Shown: positions 1 through 5,609, counted from the first letter of the stretch. The stretch is DNA of 7,888 nucleotides from an uncultured Selenomonadaceae bacterium (GCA_902782705.1 CACZOL010000014.1:1-7888), one strand, 5' to 3'. The notes: a model not told the origin generated them from the sequence alone. Numbers and translations: made by a program.

Positions 1-55
1 ACCGCGAAGCGGTGGGAGGGTTTCGACTAATCTATTAGCAAAGGAGAAGAAGACG

Positions 56-490
56 ATGAACAAGAAAGCGGAAGCATTCAAGGCGTATCTGGAGGAAAAG
101 GACATCCACGTTTTTGAGGTGGAGGAACTGGAAGGGGACGGCCAGCAGACGGCGGTGTTCCGCTCCCACATCACGACGGAAGGGCAGCAGCTTCCCACCA
201 TCGTGATCTTGGACGAGTCCGTTTTCGCTTTGGTGCGGGTACAGATTTCTCCCAAGGCGTTGACGGAAGCCAATCAGCTGGAGCTCCTGAAGATGATCAA
301 CGAGGAATCCGCGGCTTACAAGCCCTTCAAACTCTACCTGAACCGGAACGGCGACCTGATGCTGGACGTGTGCCTTGTCGTCGACGAGGAGCTGAAAGGC
401 GACATGGTCTATACCATGTTCTCCGTGATCATCAACTATCTGGACGCCAACTACCGCAAGATCATGAAGTGCATTTGGCAGGGAGAATGA
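56..490 (+). CDS. YbjN-like domain protein (type III chaperone-like fold)
   Basis: This 144-residue protein has no signal peptide or membrane segment and is probably cytoplasmic. Its layout resembles YbjN / putative sensory transduction regulator proteins: an N-terminal helix (about residues 4-15), a strand-rich core (about 40-68), the segment YKPFKLYLNRNGDLMLDVC (about 93-111), and a long C-terminal helix (about 116-138). The 'YKPFK...GDLMLDVCL' block is the most recognisable part. Such proteins share a fold with type III secretion chaperones, and their molecular role is poorly defined. The start is supported by AAAGGAG at 40-46, nine bases upstream of the ATG. It lies upstream of, and in the same orientation as, the acetolactate decarboxylase gene. 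The family call rests on pattern memory, so an unrelated conserved hypothetical remains possible. Confidence 0.72.
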   Translation: MNKKAEAFKAYLEEKDIHVFEVEELEGDGQQTAVFRSHITTEGQQLPTIVILDESVFALVRVQISPKALTEANQLELLKMINEESAAYKPFKLYLNRNGDLMLDVCLVVDEELKGDMVYTMFSVIINYLDANYRKIMKCIWQGE

Positions 491-492
491 TC

Positions 493-523
493 GAAGCATC
501 GATGGGTTTTCCATCCTTGCTTC
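493..523 (+). other. Hairpin between ybjN-like gene and decarboxylase gene
   Basis: GAAGCA (493-498) pairs with TGCTTC (518-523), and GATGG (501-505) pairs with CCATC (511-515) around a GTTTT loop, with a two-by-two internal mismatch. The following bases are A-rich, not T-rich, so this is not a standard intrinsic terminator. It could stabilise or process a joint transcript, or partly separate expression of the two genes. Confidence 0.4.
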
Positions 524-533
524 AAAATAAAAC

Positions 534-541
534 AGAAGGGG
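534..541 (+). promoter_or_regulatory. Ribosome binding site for acetolactate decarboxylase; decides the start
   Basis: AGAAGGGG sits just before four consecutive in-frame ATG codons (543, 546, 549, 552). It is only 1 base from the first ATG but 7 and 10 bases from the third and fourth. Initiation at 549 or 552 is therefore favoured over 543. Confidence 0.6.
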
Positions 542-548
542 AATGATG

Positions 549-1379
549 ATGATGAACCTCAGGAAGAAACTTGCTTTGGCCGTGGCTGCCGGTCTTTTGG
601 CGGGCAGCGTGGGATATGCCTCGCCTGCCGTGGTGGAGCGTGAGAGCCTGAATCAGGTGGCGCTTTTGCAGTCCTTGGCGCAGGGATATTTTGGCGGCAC
701 GGTCACGGTAAAGGATATGCGCGGTTTGGGCGATACGGGCATCGGTACTTTTGAGGGACTGAACGGGGAAATGATCATGCTGGACGGCACGGTCTATCAG
801 GCGCTGGGCGACGGTCGTGTCGTGGTGGCCGATGACAAGTGCGCCGTTCCGTATGCTACCGTGACGTATTTTGACAACGACCTGTCCGTTCCGCTGAAGG
901 ACGTCAAGGATAAGGAAGCCTTTGAAGCGATCCTGAACGAAGAAGTCAGGAAGTGCGGGGAAAACAGTTTTTACATGATCAAGCTGCATACGGTATTTTC
1001 CTCGATCCTGTTCCGCAGCGAGTATGGCAGCCAGAAGCCCTATCCGACGTTGGTGGAAGCCCTCAAAGGAAAGCAGACGGAGTTCACAGCGCAAAACATC
1101 AAGGGCACGTTGGTGGGGTTGTACTGTCCCAATTATATGGGCGGGCTGAACACGCCCGGCTGGCATTTCCATTTCATTTCCGATGACAAGAAGCAGGGCG
1201 GTCATATCCTGGAGCTTTCCCTGAAGGAAGGCGCCGTGCAGTTTGACAAGACGGATAAATTCACCATGATCCTCCACAATGATCCGCAGTTCCACGAGAT
1301 GAACCTGGCCAAGGATATGAGCAAGGACATAAAGAGCGCAGAACATGACACCCAGTCGGCCATGAACAAAGAGGACTGA
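549..1379 (+). CDS. budA: Alpha-acetolactate decarboxylase, exported
   Basis: This enzyme converts (S)-2-acetolactate to (R)-acetoin and CO2, an overflow route from pyruvate that limits acidification. From the ATG at 549 it has 276 residues. Recognisable family blocks in order are an early 'GLGDTGIGTFEGLNGEM' segment with a conserved Glu, the 'FRSEYGSQKPYP' block with the conserved Arg, 'IKGTLVGLYCPNYMGGLN', and the metal-binding block 'GWHFHFISDD...GGHILE'. In the last, the HxH pair and a third His (about residues 206, 208 and 219) are the expected zinc ligands. The N-terminus is a clear signal peptide: NLRKK, then a hydrophobic Ala/Leu run, then likely cleavage after GYA (about residue 24). 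Export of this enzyme is known from Brevibacillus. In a diderm host it would be periplasmic. No acetolactate synthase gene lies in the window. The exact start among four adjacent ATGs is uncertain. Confidence 0.93.
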   Translation: MMNLRKKLALAVAAGLLAGSVGYASPAVVERESLNQVALLQSLAQGYFGGTVTVKDMRGLGDTGIGTFEGLNGEMIMLDGTVYQALGDGRVVVADDKCAVPYATVTYFDNDLSVPLKDVKDKEAFEAILNEEVRKCGENSFYMIKLHTVFSSILFRSEYGSQKPYPTLVEALKGKQTEFTAQNIKGTLVGLYCPNYMGGLNTPGWHFHFISDDKKQGGHILELSLKEGAVQFDKTDKFTMILHNDPQFHEMNLAKDMSKDIKSAEHDTQSAMNKED

Positions 1380-1384
1380 GGAAA

Positions 1385-1407
1385 CGCCTGCCCAAAGGGG
1401 CGAGGCG
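1385..1407 (+). other. GC-rich hairpin downstream of the decarboxylase gene
   Basis: CGCCTGCCC (1385-1393) can pair with GGGC-G-AGGCG (1398-1407), leaving one bulged G, immediately after the decarboxylase stop. No T-run follows, so full termination is doubtful. It may partially attenuate or protect the upstream message before the SYLF gene. Confidence 0.4.
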
Positions 1408-1468
1408 GCATGCAGCCCATTCTGTATAGTATGTCCATGAAAACTGATGCCATATAGGGAGGAAACAA

Positions 1469-2074
1469 ATGAACAAGTTTATGAAAAAAATGGCGACCTG
1501 TATGATGACGGCGCTTGTGTTGTGCCTGATGACGGGCGCCGTCCTGGCGGCCGATGCGGACAAGGTCGTGAAGGAGCGGGCGGAGATCGACGAACTGTCT
1601 GCAAAAGCGCTGGAGAATCTGTATGAGAAGGTTCCGTCTGCGGAGCGGGTCATAGAGAACTGTTACGCCTACGCCACGCTGAGCAATACGGGTATAAAGC
1701 TTGGAATCCTCGGGGACGCGCACGGAAGAGGACTGGCGGTAAACAACGAGACGGGCGAATGCCTCTATATGCGGATGAAGGAAATGGGCGTCGGTCTGGG
1801 CCTTGGGGTAAAGGAATACGATCTGATTTTCGTCATTGGGACGGAGACGGCTTGGAACTCCTTTATTTCCGGCGATATAAAGTTTGCCTCTTCGGCGGAA
1901 GCGGCAGCCAGGGACGGGGTGACGGGCGATTCCATAGAGGGAGCTTCCATAGCCGCGAATGGCGTCTGGGTCTATCAGGTGACGAAAAAAGGCTTGACGT
2001 TAGATGCGTCCATCAAGGGAACGAAAATTTACCCCGATAAGAAACTGAACAAATACGAAGAGCAAGAGGAGTAG
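1469..2074 (+). CDS. Exported SYLF (Ysc84-like) domain protein
   Basis: This 201-residue protein starts with a classic signal peptide: Lys residues at 3, 6 and 7, a hydrophobic core at about 9-26, and probable cleavage near the VLA-A junction (about residue 27). The mature part fits the SYLF / Ysc84 (former DUF500) family: an N-terminal helix with 'AEIDELSAKALENLYEKVPSA', then Gly-rich strands with 'GIKLGILGDAHGRGLAVN', 'MGVGLGLGVKEYDLIFVI', and a late 'GVWVYQVTKKGLTLDASIKGTKIYPD' segment. Eukaryotic SYLF domains bind phosphoinositides. Bacterial versions are predicted envelope lipid-binding proteins of unknown function. It ends in a short acidic tail. The start is supported by AGGGAGG at 1456-1462, six bases before the ATG. 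There is no convincing lipobox, so a soluble periplasmic protein is inferred. It is the last plus-strand gene before the terminator at 2136-2182. Confidence 0.85.
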   Translation: MNKFMKKMATCMMTALVLCLMTGAVLAADADKVVKERAEIDELSAKALENLYEKVPSAERVIENCYAYATLSNTGIKLGILGDAHGRGLAVNNETGECLYMRMKEMGVGLGLGVKEYDLIFVIGTETAWNSFISGDIKFASSAEAAARDGVTGDSIEGASIAANGVWVYQVTKKGLTLDASIKGTKIYPDKKLNKYEEQEE

Positions 2075-2135
2075 AAATACCAAGGGGCCTGTTCCCCAAT
2101 CGTGTGTGCGTGTATTTGATACTGTGACAGCAATA

Positions 2136-2182
2136 AAACAGGGCCGCGCAGGAAGGAGTTGCCTTCTGCGTCGGCCCTGTTT
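2136..2182. terminator. Bidirectional intrinsic terminator between convergent genes
   Basis: AAACAGGGCCG (2136-2146) is perfectly complementary to CGGCCCTGTTT (2172-2182). The inner part CGCAGGAAGG / CCTTCTGCG continues the stem with one bulge around an AGTTG loop. The plus-strand exit reads TTTCTCTG and the minus-strand exit TTTTATTG. It lies between the SYLF gene stop (2074) and the minus-strand PRC-barrel gene stop (2198), so it can terminate both. Confidence 0.88.
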
Positions 2183-2197
2183 CTCTGTTCGGTTATG

Positions 2198-3526
2198 TTA
2201 CTGCGCGTTCATGGAAAGCTCGATGAGTTTTCCGGCGAGCTGCGCTTTTTGCAGAACTTCCTCGGTAATGGGGTCTCCGGCTTTGACGATGATCGCACTG
2301 CTTCCCGCCATGATGTCGCGGGCGGCTTTCTTGCCTATGAGGAAACGACGGTGACGATCCATTACCGCTTTGTCGGCGTCTTCCGGCTTTTTCGGCGCGG
2401 CATCGGCCGATTTTTTCGTCTTCGTCGCAGTCGATTTCTTCGTCTTCGACGTCGTCGCTTTCTTCGTCTTTGTCGAAGCTTTTTTCTTCGGCTCCGGCTC
2501 CGTCTCAAGATCGAGGGTGAGCTCTTCCGGAGGCTCCGGCGCGGCCGCTTTTTTCGATCGCGTCGACGTCTTCTTTTTTGGCTTCGGCTCTTCCTCCGGT
2601 TCCGGTGCGGGCTCGGGTTCTTCCGCTGTGAATTCCGGTTCCGGCGTCGGCTCCAGTACGAGCGGTTCCTCCGGCTCCGGCTCGGGTGCGGGCTCCGCTG
2701 TAAACGCGCTCACCAGCTCCGGCGCGATTTCAGGCTCCGCAGGTTCCGTGATTTCCGGTTCCGTCACGGGCGCGGGTTCCGGCTCCGCTATGGGTTCCGC
2801 CGCCATCGGCTCCGGCTCCGGAACGATTTCAGGCGCTGCCGCTATGATCGGCTCGGGCGTTATGGCCATCGGTTCCGGTGCGATTACGGGCTCCGGTTCC
2901 GGCTCTGGTTCCGGCTCCGGCGCAATCACGGGCTCCGGCACAGGCGTGGGTTCCGGCGCGGGTTCCGGCTCCGGCACTGGTTCCGGTTCCGGCTCCGGGG
3001 CGGGCGGGGGCGGAGGCGCGACGTTGTATTCTTCGACGATGTGCTTTCGGTCTTCGCCGTCGCCCGGATCGCCGATGACGGTCACCTGTTTTCCGAAGAT
3101 GGAAATCTCGTCGGACACGATTTCAAAATCGCTGCCGTCGGGGCGGGTGATCTGGACCTTTTCCACGACGCCGTCGTCGTCGATGTAGATTTCCGTGACT
3201 TTGCCGTTGATGGTGCCGGTCTTGGTGATGGCTTTCGTGCCGAGAATGCGGACGTTTGCGTCGAGCATGGCCTCAAAATCGCTGGCCTCTTCAAGCGTCA
3301 GGATGCTTTCGCTGCTGGTGACGGTGAGGGCGTCGCGGCCAATGGCGATGACGGAAGTATAGGGAAGCAGCTTTACGCCGCGGTACCAGTCCTCGTCCTC
3401 GATGGTGATGGCCGCCACCGCGCCCCTTCTCGCGTCAATGACGAGCGTCTTGCTGACGCCCAGCTCGCGCCCCTCGGTGATGCTGATAACGGGCAGCCCC
3501 GAGATTTCCACGCTCTTTTTCGTCAT
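2198..3526 (-). CDS. PRC-barrel protein with Glu-Pro linker and Lys-rich segment
   Basis: This 442-residue protein has no signal peptide or membrane segment. Residues about 1-80 and 87-165 look like two PRC-barrel domains: 'LPVISITEGRELG' opens the first, and 'AITKTGTINGKVTEIYIDDD' with 'FGKQVTVIGD' marks the second. Residues about 170-313 are a low-complexity Pro/Glu/Ala linker dominated by PEPEP. Residues about 314-383 are rich in Lys, Thr, Ser and Ala (KKAST, TKTKK), like a histone H1-type tail. The last ~55 residues, from 'DRHRRFLIGKKAARDI', form a compact segment with 'IIVKAGDPITEEVLQKA'. PRC barrels occur in RimM, in photosynthetic reaction centre H subunits and in YlmC-type proteins, where they mediate RNA or protein contacts. 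The specific role here is unknown. GGGGG lies about 8 bases upstream of the ATG. The gene diverges from dsdA and converges on the terminator at 2136-2182. Confidence 0.88.
   Translation of the reverse strand: MTKKSVEISGLPVISITEGRELGVSKTLVIDARRGAVAAITIEDEDWYRGVKLLPYTSVIAIGRDALTVTSSESILTLEEASDFEAMLDANVRILGTKAITKTGTINGKVTEIYIDDDGVVEKVQITRPDGSDFEIVSDEISIFGKQVTVIGDPGDGEDRKHIVEEYNVAPPPPPAPEPEPEPVPEPEPAPEPTPVPEPVIAPEPEPEPEPEPVIAPEPMAITPEPIIAAAPEIVPEPEPMAAEPIAEPEPAPVTEPEITEPAEPEIAPELVSAFTAEPAPEPEPEEPLVLEPTPEPEFTAEEPEPAPEPEEEPKPKKKTSTRSKKAAAPEPPEELTLDLETEPEPKKKASTKTKKATTSKTKKSTATKTKKSADAAPKKPEDADKAVMDRHRRFLIGKKAARDIMAGSSAIIVKAGDPITEEVLQKAQLAGKLIELSMNAQ
2587..3010 (-). repeat. Degenerate CCGGAR hexamer repeat encoding Pro-Glu
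   Basis: On the minus strand this stretch is dominated by degenerate in-frame copies of CCGGAG or CCGGAA (Pro-Glu), seen on the plus strand as TCCGG/CTCCGG runs. The purest tracts lie around 2893-2930 and 2958-3000. Gain or loss of a six-base unit would keep the reading frame, so linker length could vary between strains. The low complexity also creates long false open frames on the plus strand. Confidence 0.75.
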
Positions 3527-3585
3527 GAATTTGTTCCCCCTGATAATCGTATTTCGATGATGTTCCTGATTTCCTAAACATTTTT

Positions 3586-3621
3586 TACTAAAAAGTAATA
3601 TACCAATATACTAATACTTTT
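3586..3621. promoter_or_regulatory. AT-rich dyad cluster upstream of the PRC-barrel gene (candidate operator)
   Basis: Several short inverted repeats overlap here. TACT-AAAA-AGTA spans 3586-3597. AAAAGTA (3591-3597) pairs with TACTTTT (3615-3621). TATA-CCAA-TATA spans 3599-3610. The AT-rich block stands out from the GC-rich surroundings and overlaps the candidate -10 of the minus-strand gene. A repressor operator is possible, as is simple promoter AT-richness. Confidence 0.4.
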
Positions 3622-3636
3622 CGGCGCGCAAGGCAA
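3608..3636 (-). promoter_or_regulatory. Candidate promoter of the PRC-barrel gene
   Basis: On the minus strand TTGCCT (3636-3631) is followed after 17 bases by TAGTAT (3613-3608). The TTG of the -35 and four of six -10 bases match consensus, and the spacing is ideal. Transcription would start near 3601, giving a leader of about 75 bases. The match is weak and untested. Confidence 0.35.
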
Positions 3637-3656
3637 GAACTCTGCGCGGCAAGTAT

Positions 3657-3697
3657 GGAATTTTCTTTGCGGCATACGGCGGAATCGCCGAAATTCC
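3657..3697. other. Nested inverted repeats in the divergent intergenic region
   Basis: GGAATTT (3657-3663) is matched by AAATTCC (3691-3697). The region between contains CGGCG-GAAT-CGCCG (3677-3690), a five-pair stem with a four-base loop. The arms could form a composite hairpin or be protein-binding dyads upstream of dsdA. No T-run follows on either strand. Confidence 0.4.
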
Positions 3698-3718
3698 CTG
3701 CGTCAGAGCGCGCTTCTT

Positions 3719-3734
3719 GCGGAGAATTTTCCGC
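3719..3734. other. Imperfect 16-base palindrome upstream of dsdA
   Basis: GCGGA (3719-3723) and TCCGC (3730-3734) flank an AT-rich GAATTT centre, giving an almost perfect palindrome about 70 bases before the dsdA start. Its place directly upstream of the candidate dsdA promoter makes a regulator-binding site plausible, but nothing identifies the regulator. Confidence 0.35.
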
Positions 3735-3743
3735 TGTGCAGGA

Positions 3744-3772
3744 TTGGGGGCGGGGTGTGTGGAATATATAGT
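3744..3772 (+). promoter_or_regulatory. Candidate promoter of dsdA
   Basis: TTGGGG (3744-3749) is followed after 17 bases by TATAGT (3767-3772), which matches five of six -10 bases. The -35 keeps only the TTG, as might be expected of an activated promoter. The predicted transcript would begin near 3779, downstream of the GTG at 3755, which argues for the internal start at about 3800-3803. Confidence 0.35.
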
Positions 3773-3783
3773 GGAAATGAAAA

Positions 3784-3790
3784 AGAAAGG
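3784..3790 (+). promoter_or_regulatory. Ribosome binding site for dsdA; decides the start
   Basis: AGAAAGG is 9 bases from an in-frame TTG (3800) and 12 bases from the ATG (3803). The more upstream GTG at 3755 has only a G-run before it. The ATG is chosen, with the TTG as a close alternative. Confidence 0.45.
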
Positions 3791-3802
3791 CTGGCTGGTT
3801 TG

Positions 3803-5113
3803 ATGCACTTGGATTTGATGGATGCAAAAGCGCCCGTGGTGGAAGAGATCCGCGCGGCGAAGGAAGTCGCTTGGGAGAATCCCGGCGTGTGTCCGTTTGA
3901 CGAGATCAAAGGAAAGCTTCCCTTGGCGGCGTCTGATATCGCCGATGCGGAGGCGCGGCTTGCCCGGTTTGCCCCGTTCATTGCCAAAAAATTTCCGGAG
4001 ACAGCGCCTCTCCATGGGATCATCGAATCCCCGCTGACCGATATCCGCCGTATGAAGGATTTTCTCAACGAATCCTGCGGCGCCGATATTACGGGGCGGC
4101 TGCTTCTGAAGCAGGACAGCCATTTGGCCGTTTCCGGCTCCGTCAAGGCGCGGGGCGGTATCTATGAAGTGCTGAAGCATACGGAAGACTTAGCCTTGGC
4201 GGGCGGACTCCTGGGCGAAGACTATACCGTTTTCGATTCCGAGGAATCACGTGCTTTTTTCGGAAAGTATGCCATTCATGTCGGCTCCACGGGCAATTTG
4301 GGACTCAGCATCGGAATCATGGGCGCCGCCCTCGGCTACCGGACGACGGTCCACATGTCGGCGGACGCGAAAGCGTGGAAGAAAAAGCTCTTACGTGAGC
4401 GGGGCGTCACGGTTGTGGAATATGATTCCGATTACAGTCTTGCGGTGCAGGAGGGAAGAAAGCTGGCGGCGGGCGACCCGTTCAGCTATTTCGTGGACGA
4501 CGAGAATTCTGCGGCGCTTTTTCTCGGGTATGCTGTCGCCGCGCGGCGGCTCACGAAGCAGCTTGCGGAAAAGAACGTCGTCGTGGACGCGGCGCATCCT
4601 TTGATCGTCTATCTTCCCTGCGGCGTGGGCGGCGCGCCGGGCGGCGTCACCTTCGGTTTGAAGCATGAATTCGGCGATCATGTCTATTGCTTTTTCGTGG
4701 AGCCGACGCAGGCGCCGTGTATGCTTCTCGGCATGGCCACGGGACTGCACAATGAAATTTGCGTGCAAGACGTGGGACTGACGGGACGGACGGAGGCCGA
4801 CGGCCTCGCTGTGGGACGCCCCTCCAAATTTGTCGGGAAGACAGTCGAAAAACTGGTATCCGGCGTCTTCACCGTAAGCGACGAAAAACTTTACGTCTAC
4901 TTGCGGGGGCTGTGGAACCGCGAGGGAATCTTTATCGAGCCGTCCGCCTGCGCCGCCTTTCAAGGCGCAGTGAAGCTCCGCGAGATGTCCCGCCTCTTCC
5001 CCAAAGACGGAGAGACGGAGGAACGGCTTCGCTCGGCCTGTCATATTGTCTGGGCTACCGGCGGCAGCATGGTTCCAAAGGAGGAACGGGAAGCTTTGGA
5101 CGTCAAAGCGTAA
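3803..5113 (+). CDS. dsdA: D-serine ammonia-lyase (D-serine dehydratase)
   Basis: This PLP enzyme deaminates D-serine to pyruvate and ammonia in the cytoplasm, both for detoxification and as a carbon/nitrogen source. From the ATG it has 436 residues, close to the 442 of E. coli DsdA. Diagnostic blocks in order are 'ARLARFAPFIAKKFPET', 'SGSVKARGGIYEVL' with the Schiff-base Lys at about residue 115 (Lys118 in E. coli), 'HVGSTGNLGLSIGIMGAALG', 'VHMSADAKAWKKKLLRERG', 'VDDENSAALFLGYAVAARR', the phosphate-binding 'PCGVGGAPGGVTFGLK', 'VGLTGRTEADGLAVGR', and the C-terminal 'VWATGGSMVPKEE'. All key blocks are intact. An upstream GTG at 3755 would add 16 residues that DsdA does not have. No DsdC-type regulator or DsdX-type permease is present beside it. 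The TIGR04076-like gene follows after 40 bases and may be co-transcribed. Confidence 0.95.
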   Translation: MHLDLMDAKAPVVEEIRAAKEVAWENPGVCPFDEIKGKLPLAASDIADAEARLARFAPFIAKKFPETAPLHGIIESPLTDIRRMKDFLNESCGADITGRLLLKQDSHLAVSGSVKARGGIYEVLKHTEDLALAGGLLGEDYTVFDSEESRAFFGKYAIHVGSTGNLGLSIGIMGAALGYRTTVHMSADAKAWKKKLLRERGVTVVEYDSDYSLAVQEGRKLAAGDPFSYFVDDENSAALFLGYAVAARRLTKQLAEKNVVVDAAHPLIVYLPCGVGGAPGGVTFGLKHEFGDHVYCFFVEPTQAPCMLLGMATGLHNEICVQDVGLTGRTEADGLAVGRPSKFVGKTVEKLVSGVFTVSDEKLYVYLRGLWNREGIFIEPSACAAFQGAVKLREMSRLFPKDGETEERLRSACHIVWATGGSMVPKEEREALDVKA

Positions 5114-5138
5114 GAGCGGCCGTTTGCGAGGCTGTCAT

Positions 5139-5146
5139 AAAGGAGG
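5139..5146 (+). promoter_or_regulatory. Strong Shine-Dalgarno deciding the start of the small downstream gene
   Basis: AAAGGAGG lies 7 bases before the ATG at 5154, near-perfect spacing. This selects 5154 over the upstream in-frame ATG at 5046, which lies inside dsdA. Confidence 0.8.
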
Positions 5147-5153
5147 CGCTGCT

Positions 5154-5471
5154 ATGCGGAAGGTTCGGATTACCGTGATGCGAAAGGCTTGTTACCAAGA
5201 CCTGATGGAGAGATACGAGAACCCCATCGAGCATGCCTGCGACATGCAAGCGGGGCAGACGTTCATCGCCGACGGCTGGAAACGTCCCGACGGGCTGTGC
5301 GAGAGCGCATGGGAAACCCTGTCCCCCTTCGTCATGGCCTTGGCGCATGGCGCTGAGGATCTCTATGACGGGTGGATGAAAGACAAACGGTCGGCTATGA
5401 TTTCATGCAACGACGGTTTCCGTCCGGTCAGTTTCCTCTTGGAAGCGACGGACGAGGAAAAAACGATCTGA
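5154..5471 (+). CDS. TIGR04076 family small protein, function unknown
   Basis: This 105-residue soluble protein has no signal peptide. It fits my memory of the TIGR04076 family: an opening 'VRITVMRKACYQDLMERY', a middle 'MQAGQTFIADGWKRPDGLCE' leading into 'AWETLSPFVMALAHGA', and the closing 'ISCNDGFRPVSFLLE'. Cys residues at about 29, 49 and 85 fall in the positions where the family tends to keep cysteines, which hints at metal binding or thiol chemistry. That role is inference only. A fourth Cys is at 13. The gene begins 40 bases after the dsdA stop with its own strong ribosome binding site, so it is probably the second gene of a dsdA operon. A hairpin follows the stop. Confidence 0.8.
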   Translation: MRKVRITVMRKACYQDLMERYENPIEHACDMQAGQTFIADGWKRPDGLCESAWETLSPFVMALAHGAEDLYDGWMKDKRSAMISCNDGFRPVSFLLEATDEEKTI

Positions 5472-5476
5472 AAATG

Positions 5477-5512
5477 TGCCCCTCGGGGAGATGGAAATCT
5501 CCGCAAGGGGCA
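5477..5512 (+). terminator. Hairpin after the TIGR04076-like gene (possible terminator without T-run)
   Basis: TGCCCCT (5477-5483) pairs with AGGGGCA (5506-5512), and inside it GGAGAT (5487-5492) pairs with ATCTCC (5497-5502) around a GGAA loop. The stem begins six bases after the stop codon. The following bases are TATTATAT, with no T-run, so termination would be imperfect or helped by a factor. It could also act as a 3' stabiliser. Confidence 0.55.
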
Positions 5513-5582
5513 TATTATATGGAGTTTTGGTTTAAAACGTACCGGAAGCCGAACCATGTCCCGCGGGAAATTTCGTGAGGTG

Positions 5583-5609
5583 TTGTTTAGTTGATTAATA
5601 TGATATAAT
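5583..5609 (+). promoter_or_regulatory. Candidate kup promoter P1
   Basis: A perfect TATAAT (5604-5609) lies 15 bases after TTGTTT (5583-5588), in an AT-rich patch between dsdA-side genes and kup. The spacing is two bases short of ideal. The transcript would begin near 5616, with a leader of about 78 bases. Confidence 0.4.

Noticed and set aside
1..13. Small hairpin ACCGC-GAA-GCGGT at the left edge
   Set aside because: Short and cut by the window edge, with no T-run. It could be the tail of an upstream terminator, but this cannot be judged.
522..1346. 274-residue minus-strand open frame opposite the decarboxylase
   Set aside because: Antisense shadow. The plus-strand frame has intact metal-binding motifs and a signal peptide.
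1478..1540. Possible lipobox in the SYLF protein (LVLC at residues 17-20)
   Set aside because: The residue before Cys is Leu rather than Gly/Ala/Ser, and a normal signal peptidase I site (VLA-A) fits better.
2084..2097. GGGG-CCTGTT-CCCC mini-hairpin after the SYLF gene
   Set aside because: Only four pairs, no T-run, and the much stronger terminator at 2136-2182 follows.
2587..3010. CRISPR-like or tandem non-coding array
   Set aside because: Units are contiguous hexamers in frame with a protein, without spacers.
2370..3188. 272-residue Gly/Ser-rich plus-strand open frame
   Set aside because: It is the antisense image of the Pro-Glu repeat (GGCTCC read as Gly-Ser) and has no ribosome binding site.
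2159..3577. 472-residue plus-strand open frame, longer than the opposing PRC-barrel gene
   Set aside because: Its sequence is low-complexity Arg/Phe/Leu produced by the hexamer repeat, it has no family features, and it runs through the terminator and both ends of the real gene. The minus-strand frame has PRC-barrel domains and a ribosome binding site.
4391..5044. 217-residue minus-strand open frame opposite dsdA
   Set aside because: Antisense shadow of a well-supported enzyme gene, with no recognisable protein features.
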